Source of the DNA: Tenodera sinensis
Taxonomy: Eukaryota > Arthropoda > Insecta > Mantodea > Mantidae
Reading direction: 5' to 3'
Length of the DNA stretch: 64,000 nt
Assembly (NCBI GenBank): GCA_030765045.1
Contig: CM060966.1
Span: forward strand, 59,771,522-59,835,521
Part shown: piece by piece, positions 20,673 through 31,865 of the stretch
Layout of the letters: each line of letters starts with the position of its first letter
Position numbering within the stretch: the first letter of the stretch is position 1
Position numbers and translations under genes: made by a program
The notes under the pieces: generated by a model
What the model was told of the DNA's origin: nothing
Seen by the model: only the letters and a program-made list of their open reading frames with translations
Database searches by the model: none

Positions 20673-21444
20673 CCAGCATTCCAGCATTCTGCAGCATTCG
20701 AGAACAGGTCGTACAGGTTCCCCTGTGCGGTATGTTTATCTGCACAGCACCTAGCCACTTAGTGCGGTATAGAAAGTGGTCCAATTTTTTCAAGCTTTTG
20801 TGTCTGTGGGCAATGGTCTCTTCCTGCATACCTAAGCTTGGATGCAGGAAGGGGGCAGGAATATGTGTTGGGGTGAGTATGTGTTAGATGATGGGAGTGG
20901 CATTACCATTACCCAAGGGCGTCGTTAGGAAGGCGGTAACTTTTCCTTCTACGGAGTGCTCTGTGGTCGTATTGACCTAGCGCCCGTACCAGTTGATTGG
21001 TGTGGGAACTCAGTTTGGTGTGCATGGTTTGGGATCGCTCCCTCACCAAGTCCATGATGTGGGGTAGTCTGGAGTGGTTGTGAAGGATGTAAGATGGGAA
21101 TCTACACCCAGTATCATATATTGTTCTTAACGCCCTATTCTGCACTGTCTGCAGTTTGCGTATGGTGGAGGGTGATGCCGATCCCCAGGCTTCGCAGCCG
21201 TATAAGATCAATGGCGGGATGATTGCCTGGTAAATGCGTAGTTTTAGGTAAGTGGGCATGGTGGATCGGAGGATAGGGTAGAGCTGTCTGAGTGCAGGTG
21301 GCCGAGTCCGGCCTTTGCACGACGTGTGGAGCATATGTTAGCCCGCGGTCGAGGAGAACGCCTAAGTATTTGGCGGAGGTTACCACATGGGATATTTCTC
21401 CGCCTTAGCGGAAATGACCATTCCGGCCACCAATAGCGAACCTT
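20673..21444 (-). mobile_element. Element H: 3' part of a beta-family Jockey LINE
   Basis: The minus-strand frame contains VRYWWPEWSFPLRRR, KYLGVLLDRGLTYAPHV, STMPTYLKLRIYQAIIPPLILYGCEAWG and an end at LPNDALG (stop at 20909). This equals the last third of the RT ORF. Frame changes lie near 21380 and 21310. The 3' terminus carries tandem CCAGCATT repeats (20673-20699, plus orientation). Its upstream continuation (LLGK) lies beyond D and E at 31829 onward, because both inserted here. Confidence 0.8.
21433..21444. repeat. Target-site duplication of element D, 3' side
   Basis: ATAGCGAACCTT (12 bp, plus orientation) occurs here and at 31817-31828. Joining the two flanks restores LLGKVRYWW of element H. 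Confidence 0.9.
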
Positions 21445-21498
21445 AAGAGCCAAGAGCCAAATCAGGTCGCTCGGGTTTACCCGGGCGGGATGTATGCC

Positions 21499-21534
21499 CA
21501 CGGTACCTATCCATTTAGTATGGATTTACCCGTG
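21499..21534 (-). promoter_or_regulatory. 3' UTR two-helix RNA structure of element D
   Basis: The outer helix is CACGG/CCGTG, the internal strands are GTAAA and TAGGTA, and the inner helix is ATCCAT/ATGGAT against ATCCGT/ACGGAT in C. It lies 54 nt from the 3' end. Confidence 0.6.
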
Positions 21535-21787
21535 AGGTATGAAAGGTGTAGCCAAATGTACAAGCTATTTGTGTCAGTGTCAGCCAATGGTGATGATTGG
21601 TTACTCTCTCTTGCTATAGACTAGGGATATGAGTGCCAGTTAGAATGTCTACCCATCCTGGGGCACCCATGCCCCTCTGCTCACTTAGCAAAGGTCAGCT
21701 TGTCTAACCAGCAAGTCAAGCAGTGTCAATTAGCGAGAAACCGAATGCATTGGAGTGTTTGGTGAAATGAGGAAGCAGCGAAGCTAA

Positions 21788-24483
21788 TTAGCCCAAGACA
21801 TCCTTGGGTAAACGATAGCTTTTGCGCCTCCTGGGAAGATGGTGATCATATTGACCCAGGGTATTTACCAGCTGGTTAGGGTGTGGCGTAAGTTTCGCAT
21901 ACATAGAGCGGGCTCTATCTCGCACAACATCCACAATATATGGAATGCCAGAATGAGTATGGAGAGTATGGGAAGAAAATCTACGGTCAGTATCGTAGAT
22001 CATCCTAAGGGCCCTGTTCTGCACGACTTGCAGTCTGCGGATGGTGGTTTGAGCCACGAATCCCCATGCCTCGCATCCATACAGGATCAGGGGAGGGATG
22101 ATCGCACGATAAATGCGTAATTTAAGTCGTGTAGGCATAGTAGACCTAAAGATGAGATAGAGCTTGCTCCGTGACATTGGGCAGCTTTAGCTGTGACATG
22201 CTTGGTGAAGGTAAGTCCTCGGTCTAGTTGTACACCAAGGTACTTGGCTGTGTTGACCCAAGGGATTCTCCTCTGACCAAGTGTCAGGTCCCTTTCTGGT
22301 CTCCAGGAATGAATTTTACCTAACAGAAAAGCAGAGCTTTTCTCTGGACTGATTCCCATTCTCCACTTTTCACTCCAACTCTCAATGGCGTCTAGGTGTC
22401 TTTGTAATGGGGGAAGGCAGTAACGTAGATTTTTGTTACGGGCCAGTATGAGGACGTCATCGGCATATTGGCACATAACAGTGCTGGGTTCAACGGGGAA
22501 GTCAGACATATATGCGGCAAAGAGCAGTGGCGATAGAACACTACCTTCCGGTACTCCGGCCGCTATTGGTCTGATAGTTGATAACCTGCCCTCCACTCGC
22601 ACCCTGAAAGTGCGGTCACGAAGGAAACTGGCTATGAGAGTCAGGTAGGGGGAGGGGAGATTTGCATCTCTAAGTTTGTACAGTAGGCCCTGGTGCCATG
22701 TTGTTGCAAAGGCCTTATCCACATCCAGAAGTACTGCGACAGTTTTGAAGTTTTCCTGGAAACCCAGGGCAGGCCTCTCAACAAGACGCAGGAGCTGTAA
22801 GGTAGTGGAATGACCTTGACGGAACCCGAACTGATGATCCGGAATGAGCCTCCTTTCCTCAAATAGAGGAGTTAGACGGGACAGTAGAAGTTTTTCAAAA
22901 ATTTTAGAAATAATTGGGAGTAGACTAATGGAACGGTAGCTTGATGGGAACTTGGGATCCTTGCCTGGTTTCAATATGCAAATCATCCTCGCTTCCTTCC
23001 AAGCACTAGGGAAGTGTCGAAGATACAGGCAGGCATTGTAAATCCTTGTCAAGTGGATAATGGCTTTGCGAGGCAGGTGTTGTAACATATGTGTCGTAAC
23101 ACCATCATATCCAGGGGATTTGTTGGGTTTGAGACACCTAATTTGCAAGGAAACTTGCCTTGGTGTGACAATTGGTATGCGAGTCGCCTCGTGTGGTGGT
23201 GGAGGATCCTCATAGAGGTAATCCACCGTTGCCTCAACTAGTTCTGAAAAATCCTCGTCTTCTATGTCCTCTCGGGGCTCAAATTGGGACTCTAAATATT
23301 CCGCGAAGTCAGTGGCTTTCTCTTGCGGTTCGAAAGATAATCTCCCGCGAGTGCCATGTATAGGATGCTGATATAGCGTTTTGTCCCTTCTCAGGGATTT
23401 AATTATCCGCCAGGGCTTCTTTTCCGAGAGGTTTACGTTCCTCATGGTGTTTTCCCAGGCCTCTTTGCGATGTGCACGTAAGAGGCGCCTAGCCAGGGTC
23501 TTAAATCGCAGATAAATTGCCTGCAATCTGGGATGGCGGAAACGCTGCCAAAACTTCCGAACTGTTGACTTAGCTCTTAGCAACAGTCGGAGTTCATTTG
23601 GGATGGTTGTGGGGTTAGGAGTATTGCAAGGAATGCGGTAAGTGTGCCCTCGTATCACATTTGATATTTGCCGGGAGAATGCATTCGCCGCTAATTCTAA
23701 CGACTCGATAGAATTTATGTGCGGTCTGGGATCCACTGATTGGTTCAGTTCAAGGACGGCTGCATCCCAGTCTACCTCGTACGACCAATCAGGAGTTACC
23801 AATGCTGACATGTTAACATTGGTGTCGATTAATACAGGATCGTGGTCAGAATCCAGTTCATTGACTGTCGTCAGGTCTATGTGGAATCTAAAGTTTTTAG
23901 TGACCATAATATCCAGCACGTCCGGTCTCCCTCGGGCAGGATGAAAAGTGGGCTCTCTCGGTCCATGAGCTATGAGGCTTGGGTTACCGCTTATAAGGCA
24001 GAATAGTCCTCGCCCCTTCGCATTGGTGGCACGACTTTGCCAGTTGGCATGTTTTGCATTTAGGTCACCTGCAATGCAGACCACAGGGTGGAGGTTTAAT
24101 AAAGCCGTGTAATCTGATTCATAGAAGCGGTGATCAGGGGGGTCATATGCCACTATCAGCAATGTATCTAGACCACCTAAAGATAGCCTAATAGCACAGG
24201 CTTCTACATGCTGAAGTGGTGGAAGAGGGAAAGGCTTATGTGTAATATGGTTCTTAACAAAGATGGCTGTACATCCCCCTTGTCGGCCAACCCTATCAGA
24301 CCGATGGGTGACGTAATTAGGGAGGGAGAAGTTGGTGGCAGCATCCAAATGAGTTTCACAGACCATCAGAATGTCGATTCCGAAATACTGTACAAAACTA
24401 GAAATATTTGGGTAATGACTCCGTAGTCCGTTTGCGTTCCAAATCGCAGCTCTAAATGGTCGCCGGACATGTCTTCCAGCCAT
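21788..24483 (-). pseudogene. Element D ORF2, endonuclease-reverse transcriptase, one frameshift
   Basis: The frame is open from 24483 for about 770 codons: FWNANGLRS-equivalent IWNANGL, CETHLD, AGDLNAKHANW, SDHDPVLI, PGYDGVTTH, FGFRQGHST, DVDKAFATTWH, GVPEGS and YADD at residues 673-676. Near 22160 a small deletion (sequence HGA then SSIS) shifts the frame. The other frame then gives STMPTRLKLRIYRAIIPPLILYG and ends at KDVLG. The start overlaps the ORF1 stop as TAATG. It is close to C along its whole length. Confidence 0.9.
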
Positions 24484-26164
24484 TATTGAGCGGAGTTGGG
24501 GTAGAGCTGTTCCAGTGTCTGAAGCAAGATGGAATGCTTCTGCATGGGGGTCAGGTTGGGGTTGTTCAACTGCATCTTACAGTTTCTAAGAGCAGGTAAC
24601 GCCTTGTTTATTAAATCCCCAAACCATGAGGATAAAGAGCTAAATTCCTCCAGGTCTCTTTGCGAAATAGTCGCAAGTGTGGAGGAGGATGTTGCCATGT
24701 TAGGCATTGGTGGAATAGGGGTAGGGGGTATATACCTAGCCTTGGAAATAGGCTCTGCCTCTACAGGTGCGTCTGTAGTTATTACAGAGCTTGTGGCTCC
24801 GAAGTTACATTGGGGGCAGAAAATTTGCTCTGCCTAGGTTTCCTATTCCTCCTCTTCCTGCGTGGTTTTGGTGCAGGGGGTTTAGGCACTGTTGCCTTTT
24901 CTATAGGACCTGGAGGTGGTGGCACAGAATTTGATGGGGAATCGCTCATTGGTGTAGCAGCCTCTTGTTCCACTCGACGCAGAGTGGACTCTGCCTTATT
25001 TAAGGCATTGGAAAAGGACACACCTGGGCGAACCACTTGATCATCGGGGCGGTTCTTGCGGCGGCTCTCTATAATCTTTTTTCTTGTGGAGCATCCTTTG
25101 TACACCCTTACGTGTGTACCATCACAATTAGCGCACTTGCACTCTTCCCTAGGTTTAGGGCAGTTCTCGAGCAAGTGCTTCCCTGCACACCGCAGACATG
25201 TAAGCTTTCGCTCACACATCATGCTGGAGTGGTTGTACCCCATGCATCGATAACACTGCACAGGTCCCTCTCTGCCGTAATACCTTTCCAGTTTTACTAC
25301 AGTGAAAATTAGTTTCCTTACAGTGTCAATTGGCTGTACTTCTTGGTTAAGTACTTTGTCAAGTACTACCAAGAATAGTGGCATAGGAACTTTGTTACTA
25401 CCCCCCTCGGTATTAACGGTTATCTTCAACTGTGCCACTGAATTGACAGTTATGCCATGTTCATCTTGAAGTGCAGTTTTGATTTCATCAGGGGTGCACT
25501 CTGAGTCTAAGCCTCTGATGACTCGACGCTCAATGTATGGACGTTGTGGTGAGTACGAGTAGAACGTTATGTTCATTTCCCGTAACACCAACTTAGCGGT
25601 TTCTAAATCACCCAAACTGTGGGTAAGGATATGGACGTTCTTAGGCTTCCTTTTTGCCTCAAAAGTATACTTGAGGTGTTTGGCCAATGTACGCATTACC
25701 CTAACGTGGTTAGGGAATACGTCCGCAATGATTGGCGGAATTCTTGGCCCCTTCTTGGCTTGGGATGATGCAACATTCTGAGGATGTTCCATCATATTGG
25801 ATGATTCAGCATCCTGTGCATGTTGCATCATATTTGGTGATGGCGTCTTTCTTCCCCGTTTACGGTTTTCCACAACCGTAAACTCCCCCAGCTCCATATT
25901 GGACTCGGAGTCAGATTCAGGTAGGGGTTTCTTTGAACCCAGGCTCTCTAGATCTGCCATGGGTAAGTGGCGTGGAGTAGAGCTCTTACGCTTTTGCGTA
26001 TCCGTTTTGGAGCGCTTCCTATTTGGCTCCACTGCTTCAGGTGATATTGATCTATATGAAGATGATGTCGAAGGAATTTGTCCATCATCGGCAGTCATTG
26101 CGGTTGCCCTCCGGCTGCTCACAGAGGACCGCACCTCCTCTAAGGCGGCGCCTTTGCGAGCCAT
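24483..26164 (-). pseudogene. Element D ORF1, gag-like protein, one frameshift
   Basis: The gene starts at MARKGAALEEV. A Ser/Glu-rich N-terminus, a PRE_C2HC-like region (ERRVIRGLDSECTPDEIKTAL) and knuckles CYRCMGYNHSSMMC, CLRCAGKHLLENC and CANCDGTHVRVYKGC follow, then a basic Pro/Lys/Arg-rich linker. At about 24782-24810 the frame ends at SEPQAL. Element G reads SEPQAP-like and continues, so one base is missing in D. The rest (EITTDAPVEAEP to LEQLYPNSAQ, stop at 24483) is intact in the next frame, with the conserved hydrophobic LSSWFGDLINKALPAL segment. Confidence 0.88.
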
Positions 26165-26300
26165 CTCGGCTCGAGGTTTCAGGCACAAAGCCGTCAACCC
26201 TTGGCTAGGATCTTGTGAGCCCGCTGTCCCGTAAGTAGTCAGTCTGATAGTCGGTCAAGGAAAGAAAGAATAAAGTAAAAGAGTAGGAAGAAAAGGGAAA

Positions 26301-26306
26301 TACCTG
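26301..26306 (-). promoter_or_regulatory. Splice-donor-like motif in 5' UTR of D
   Basis: CAGGTA (followed by TTT) lies on the minus strand 139 nt before the ORF1 start. It is the weakest of the five equivalents. Confidence 0.3.
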
Positions 26307-26542
26307 AGAGTAGCTATCTATGCCACTCCGGGAAGCTAGCCTTGGGTGAGTTCCAAAGCTTGCTTGTCAAGCCCCTTTAGGAACTTCACCAATTGTACTG
26401 TGACTAATATTAGTATATTAGTCCGTAGATTGAAGAGTGCAATCCACCGACGCACACCACAACACTCCACGAAGTCGGCACGGGATCTCCTGCTCCGGCG
26501 AGTCAGCTTGGATACCGTCTTTTCCACCAGTGAGAAGCAAAG

Positions 26543-26577
26543 CACGTCCGCTCTGGTTGAACGACGACGTGAGAATG
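26543..26577 (-). promoter_or_regulatory. Internal core promoter (Inr + DPE) of element D
   Basis: On the minus strand CATTCTC starts at 26577. With its A as +1 (26576), GGACGT occupies 26549-26544, again +28 to +33. The first ~55 nt are nearly identical to element A although the proteins belong to different families. Confidence 0.75.
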
Positions 26578-26578
26578 A

Positions 26579-26589
26579 TGATGATAGCG
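26579..26589. repeat. Target-site duplication of element E, 3' side
   Basis: TGATGATAGCG (11 bp, plus orientation) occurs here and at 31812-31822. It consists of part of the D target duplication plus the extra bases at the D 5' end, which shows that E landed after D. Confidence 0.85.
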
Positions 26590-26640
26590 ACGACGACGAC
26601 GTGCTACTGGCAGACTGAGGATTCAGCCCGACGACTTTTG

Positions 26641-26674
26641 ATGCGTACCTACCCCTGATAGGGCTTAACCGCAG
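26641..26674 (-). promoter_or_regulatory. 3' UTR two-helix RNA structure of element E
   Basis: The outer TGCG/CGCA helix, GTTAA and TAGGTA internal strands and the inner CCCT/AGGG helix lie 51 nt from the 3' end, as in A. Confidence 0.55.
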
Positions 26675-26951
26675 GTAGGAAATTTGGATAGGGGTTTTGT
26701 AGGGTGGCTTGTTTTAGTTTAGGTTGGTGTGGGTTAGAAGGGAGCACTAAGGCCCCTTGACAGCTGTCCTGCAGGATGCAACAATGTTGGAATTCTGACG
26801 TTAAAAATATAATTTTTTTTAAAATTTTATGAAATTGATGTTTAGAATTTTGAATTTTGAATTTTGATTGGGGAAGAAATTTTGGAGAGGATCAACTCTC
26901 TGTGGGGATCTTTGGAGATCAGCTTTAGCTGCTGGTGGAGGTTCTCCATGG

Positions 26952-29650
26952 TTATGGGGTGTGCCCGCAAGCCATGCGGGGGACCCTATACGCCTTGAAG
27001 CGGCGTGTTGATGGGTCATAGTCCCCTAGAGACCTAACTAGGGCGCTTTGATGGTTTGGCAATTTGGCGTATAATTTAGCAGCCCGGCGCCTAATTTCAT
27101 CCTCCACGTATGGAAGAGATGAGGCTTCGTGAAGTAGTCTCACCGGGAAGGGTAAGGGGACAGAGAAGATGGACCGAAGTCCTCTGTTCTGAGCCCTCTG
27201 GAGCCATAGGAGCCAACTACCATGCCCCACACTTCACAAGCGTAAAGCATGAGGGGGACTACAAGAGCCCGGAAGAGGTGTAGCTTTAGGCGGAGTAGCA
27301 TCTCGGACCTCAGCATGGGGTACAGGGAGGCAATAGCCCCCTGAGTCCTTGCCGAGAGGTCTCTGATGTGACCGCGGAAAGTCAGACCCCTATCCAGTTT
27401 GACTCCTAGGTATGTGATGGAGTTTGTCCACTCGATCCTTCGGCCTCGAAGGTGAAAGGTGGGGCAGTCTGCGGGGGTATGGCGCCTCGTGAAGAGGATG
27501 GCGTGGCTCTTGTCCGGATTAACGGACATTCGCCAGCGCCGACACCACTGTTGGGTTTGGCGGAGGTGTCGCTGTATGGGATTGAAGGCTCTGAGGAGGT
27601 GTCGGTTGGTGCAGTATAGCAATACGTCATCGGCGTATTGAGCTATACTGACCTGTGGTTCTGTGGGGAAGTCTGCCATGTAAACACTAAATAGGGTGGG
27701 GGACAGAACAGAGCCTTCGGGGACTCCGCCTCTGACTGGCCTGATTGTGGAGGTTTGCCCCGCGACTGTGACTTTAAAAGTCCGATGACGGAGGAAACAG
27801 TGTAGTATGTGGATGAGCTGTGTGGGTAGCCCCAGGTGGATTAGCTTGTAGAGGAGCCCTGCGTGCCAGGTCGTCGAGAAGGCTTTCTCCACGTCCAGTG
27901 ATACCGCAGCAGTGAAGGCGCGTTCCTGGAAACCCAGGGCGGCAGCCTCCACCACCCGCAGCAGCTGCTGAGGCGTAGAGTGCCCAGGACGGAACCCGAA
28001 CTGATGTTCGGGGATGGCTTGAATGTCCCCCAGCAAGGGGGACAAGCGGTTTAAAATCATCCTCTCGAAAACTTTCGAGAGGGTGGAGAGGAGGCTAATG
28101 GATCTGTAGTTGGATGGGTGTACCGGGTCTTTCCCGGGCTTCAAGATGCAGATCACCCGGGCCTCTCTCCACTCTCGTGGGAAGTGACCCAGGGCGAGGC
28201 ACATGTTGAACACCCTGGTCAGAAAGAGCACGGCGTTGAAGGGAAGGTGGCGAAGCATGAGGGGTGTAAGCCCGTCAGGTCCCGCCGCCTTTTTGGGTTT
28301 GAGACGCTGGAGTGCGCCCTGGAGTTCGCTTGGGCGTATTACCGGGAGTCGGACCGCGTCCTCCGGGGGGCGTCGGAGAAATCGACGTACATCCCGGCGG
28401 ACACGTTCCGAGTGGTGGTAGTCCTGGGGGTCTTCTCTAGGACACATGGTACGTTCCAGGTAGTCGGCGAAAACATTGGCTCTGGCACTGGGTTCATAGG
28501 CCAGGCCTCGGGTGCCTTGGAGAGGGGAGGTATATTGGCCTCGACGGTTGCAGAGGCTTTTTGCTATCCGCCACACGTCCCCCGACTCAGTGCCCAGGCT
28601 GGCCATCTTGTCCTCCCACGCTTGCACTCGGTGCTCGCGTAGGCGGGCGCTGACCAGTCGGCGCAAGCGCCTTAACAGGGCTCTGTTGTGGGGTGTGCGG
28701 TGCCTCTGGTATAGTCTCCGTGCCGCCCATGAGCGTCGGATGAGAAGGGTAATGTCCAGTGGAAGGACATCCGGGTGAAGGGGTGCTGGTGCTTGGACTG
28801 TTAGGTTGAGGGCAGTTCGTGTCACGATGGATGTGAAGGACGAGACTGCCGCCTCAAGGGTAGGGGTGTCTGTGATTCTTGGGTTGGGTGGGATGGAGGT
28901 GCGAAGGCAATTGCGCACACCCTCCCAGTCCGTTTCTCGGGTTGATCTCGAGCAATCATGACTCGCAATCCTAGTGTTGATTTCAGTCAACACCGGATTG
29001 TAATCTGACTGGAGGGCGTTTAATGATGTGAGGGTGAGGTGAAATGGTAGGTGCTTGATGATCGCGAAGTCGATGACTGAAGGCAATCCTCGACCTAGCG
29101 GGTGATGCGTGGGTTGCCGCGGACCCTCAACACGAAGTTCGGGGTCCGCGTCAATGTGTCGGATGATCGCATTGCCTCGAGCATTTGCCCGTCGGCCACA
29201 GTGCCAGCGCTGATGCTTGGCATTGAAGTCGCCGGCCAGGATGGCGTTAGGATACAGGGCCAGGATAGAGAGGTAGTCGTTGGGCACGAACTGCCTGCGT
29301 GGAGAGTGATACACAGAGACTATCATGACTTCAGTACCGTCGAGTTCCATGGTAATAGCCGTGGCCTCTAGGGTTTGAAGAGGTGGGAGCTGGACTGGAC
29401 GGAGGACCACGTTCTGCCTAACGAACACCGCCGTTCCGCCACCAGGACGGCCTTGACGATCTGTTCTATGGCAGACGTAGCCCGGAATGCGGAAACGGTC
29501 ATTTGGGCGGAGATGTGTTTCGCCGGCTAGGATGGCGTCAAGGGCATAGGTACGGGCAAACTGGGACAGCTCACCCGCCTGGTTACTCAGTCCACACGCG
29601 TTCCAGAACGCGAGCCGAAACGAGGCACAAGACCTAGTTTGACCCGCCAT
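26952..29650 (-). pseudogene. Element E ORF2, endonuclease-reverse transcriptase, 7-bp deletion
   Basis: The frame is open from 29650 for ~825 codons. Endonuclease motifs are FWNACGLSNQ, GETHLRP (Glu present, preceded by Gly rather than Ser/Cys), AGDFNAKHQRWHC and an altered SDYNPV where other copies have SDHNPV. The last change replaces a catalytic His with Tyr. RT motifs are AAGPDGLTP, FGFRPGHST, DVEKAFSTTWH, GVPEGS and YADD at residues 672-675. Near 27220 seven bases present in A are missing (GGCATGG then TAGTTGG). The correct C-terminus lies in another frame, ending at MACGHTP (26952). ORF2 starts inside ORF1 (17-nt overlap). Confidence 0.9.
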
Positions 29651-31292
29651 TTCGGGCGCGTGGGAGGAGAGATGTCAGGAGGGCAAGCCCCTCCATGGCG
29701 ATCAGCGTCTTTCCTGCAGTGTCGCTGGAGAAGAATCTGGCGAGGAGTTCGCAGATCTGTTGCCCGTGGGATTGCAGAACTTGCTGCACCCACTCGAGCA
29801 GGTCCGCGAGCTGGAAGCCAGGGGTTGAGGGTGTGGTGGTTGTGGATATGATGGTGGTGGGTGGGATTGGAGCTGGTGGAGACACCTCAGCCCTGATCTC
29901 CCCCTGAGGGCTTTGAGGAGTCGTCGGGCCACTCTCCTCGGCCGTTCGGGGTGAGGTTCTGGGCTCCCGGGTCCTCCTTCGCCTCCTGGGGAGGGGGGTT
30001 GCCTGGATGGGTTGGTTTGCCTGGGGCTGGTGTTGTATATGTTGGGGCTGTTGTGAGGGTAGATCTCGGGATGTCCTCTGAGCCACCGACGTGCGCTGGG
30101 GGTATGTCCCCCTAGAGGGGGCGGTCGGTGAAGGTGCCTGTTGCTGACCTTGGGCGCTAGAGGGGGCCGAAGTCCCCTGCGCAGGTTGGGGTCGCCTAGA
30201 GGCGATAACACGCTTCCGCGTGGGGCACCCACCGTAACAAGCCACGTGCTTTCCCTTGCAGTTTGCGCAAGTGGGTTCGTCCGTGGTCGTACGAGGGCAC
30301 GAATCTTTCATGTGCGCTTCGCCGCAGCGTAGGCACCTGAGATTGCGGTGGCAAAAGTGGCTTGAGTGATTGAACCCAAGACACCTGTAGCACTGAGGGG
30401 GCCCAAAAGAGCCCCTCACTGCCTCCACCTTCACCCGGAGGTAGCAAATGGACGAGACCCCGTCGATTTTCATCTCCGGGTTACTCACCCTGTCCACCAC
30501 CACCAAGAAAAGGGGGATTGGTCTCTTGGGCTCGCCACTCTCACCCGGCTTTGTGAGTTGCCTCACTAGCTTAGGGGTGATGCGTTGGCGAAGAAGGTCC
30601 TCCTCGATCTCGCCCACGGGCGTATCCACCGGAAGGCCTCTGATGATTCTTCGGACGTCCCGAGATTTATCGAGGCCGAAGGTGAAGTATGGGAGCTTTT
30701 TCCTGTCCAAAGAGCTCAGGAGAAGGTGATAGTCTTCCACGGTTTTTGCCTGAAAGACGCACCGGCTCTTCCTCCTTGTGACAGGGCACGCCGACGAGAG
30801 CGTAGGCATGACTTCCTTCAGGAAGCCTACCATGCCCTTGAAGTCGTCCACTATCACTGGTGGAATATGCCGTCTTCCTTGTTGGCTAAGTTGTGGAGCT
30901 GGTCCATCAGTAGGGATATTTTTGGTGCCCTGTTGGCGTCTTTTCCGCCGGTTGACCACCTCACGAAATTCTGCCTCGTCCACCGCTGTCGAGATGTCTG
31001 AGGAGGAAGCCTCATCCTCGTCCATCCTGGACGGTGCTGACGAGACCATAGTCCCATCGGTGTAGTACTCCGCGTCTGAATACGCGCGGGAATGGTCAGA
31101 GTCAGACTCTGAGATAGTGCCTATCCGCAAGGAATTTTAGCAAGAAGCGCCTGCGTTAGGGGATTTATCTTCTAGTGCCAGACGTTTGGCGTGGCCTTTT
31201 CCGCCCTGTTGGCGTTTACGGCGACGCCGGTTGGATCCCTCCGGAGCTGGGCTCACGTGAGGGGAAGTGGGTGCGCCAGAAGTACTGGGCAT
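29634..31292 (-). pseudogene. Element E ORF1, gag-like protein, one premature stop
   Basis: The start MPSTSGAPTSPH matches A. An in-frame TAA at 31139-31137 interrupts the N-terminal Ser-rich part, and coding continues in the same frame to 29634. All three knuckles are complete: CYRCLGFNHSSHFC, CLRCGEAHMKDSC and CANCKGKHVACYGGC. The PRE_C2HC-like region reads RRIIRGLPVDTPVGEIEEDL. A Pro/Gln/Arg-rich linker and a C-terminal LADLLEWVQQVLQSHGQ segment complete it. Only the single stop prevents a full product. Confidence 0.88.
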
Positions 31293-31423
31293 GGGTGGAT
31301 CCTGCAGAACAGGCGTTGGCCTGTGCACGGGAGGTTTGGGGTGGGGTTGAGAGGAGCCTTTAGAGGTAGGCATGCTGCTCTGCACCCTGAGGTGCAGTGC
31401 GTACAGGGTCGACTGACTGTCCT

Positions 31424-31431
31424 CTTACCTG
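31424..31431 (-). promoter_or_regulatory. Splice-donor-like motif in 5' UTR of E
   Basis: CAGGTAAGA on the minus strand lies 136 nt before the ORF1 start. The preceding ~35 nt (GCTACGCTTCTCAGCAACCG region) match A closely. Confidence 0.45.
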
Positions 31432-31811
31432 CAGTAGCGGTTGCTGAGAAGCGTAGCCAACAGAGGACCAGACACCCAGTGGATGCGCCTAAAAACCGCC
31501 CTAAGGCGTTGGCTGCGGCCTTGTTGGCTTACCGTTACTGTTCTTGCAGAAGCAGCTAAGTTGACTGTTAGCCTGGTGATGCTTGCTCATATATCGAAGC
31601 TCTGGCAGAAGCTGGTCCTCACGAGAAAACAGTGTGCCTGGAACAAGGTAGCCAAAGTCCGTACCCTCAGGAGAACGGACCGGCCAGCTCGGAGTAGCTC
31701 GTAGACTGGTTGGCTGAAGCTCTGCTGCGATGTTTCTTCTTCCGCTGCTCACTGGCGAATCCAATCTATGCCGGTGTCGGCTCTCTCTGGCCTCAATCAA
31801 TGAATGGCCTG

Positions 31812-31828
31812 TGATGATAGCGAACCTT
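31812..31828. repeat. 5'-side target duplications of E (31812-31822) and D (31817-31828)
   Basis: The overlapping TGATGATAGCG and ATAGCGAACCTT are the partners of 26579-26589 and 21433-21444. Their overlap records two successive insertions at one site. Confidence 0.88.
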
Positions 31829-31865
31829 ACCAAGGAGTCATTGACAGCAATCATAGACAATGGCA
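31829..31865 (-). mobile_element. Short upstream remnant of element H
   Basis: On the minus strand CTCCTTGGTAAG encodes LLGK, continuous with VRYWW after removal of D and E. Similarity to C upstream of this is weak, so H appears truncated or rearranged here. Confidence 0.45.

Larger units (their letters stand above)
21445..26583 (-). mobile_element. Element D: full-length Jockey-clade LINE (beta family) inserted in H
   Basis: The 5' UTR has an Inr/DPE promoter and is followed by ORF1 (26164-24483), ORF2 (24483-21788) and a 3' UTR ending in two TTGGCTC repeats (minus orientation). A 12-bp target-site duplication flanks it, although the 5' copy has been moved away by the later insertion of E. 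Six extra bases (CATCAT) precede the CATTCTCAC start. Both ORFs carry single frameshifts, so it is recently dead. Confidence 0.88.
26590..31811 (-). mobile_element. Element E: full-length Jockey-clade LINE (alpha family) at 5' edge of D
   Basis: The 5' UTR (31811-31293), ORF1 (31292-29634), ORF2 (29650-26952) and a 3' UTR ending in a GTC run (26590-26602 region) form a complete element with an 11-bp target-site duplication. Proteins and 3' UTR match element A throughout. The defects are one premature stop in ORF1 and a 7-bp deletion in ORF2. Confidence 0.9.

Noticed and set aside
20673..31811. Head-to-tail telomeric array of Jockey-type elements (HeT-A/TART-like)
   Set aside because: Target-site duplications show ordinary nested insertions, other elements lie on both strands, and no telomeric repeat or long oligo-A junctions are present.
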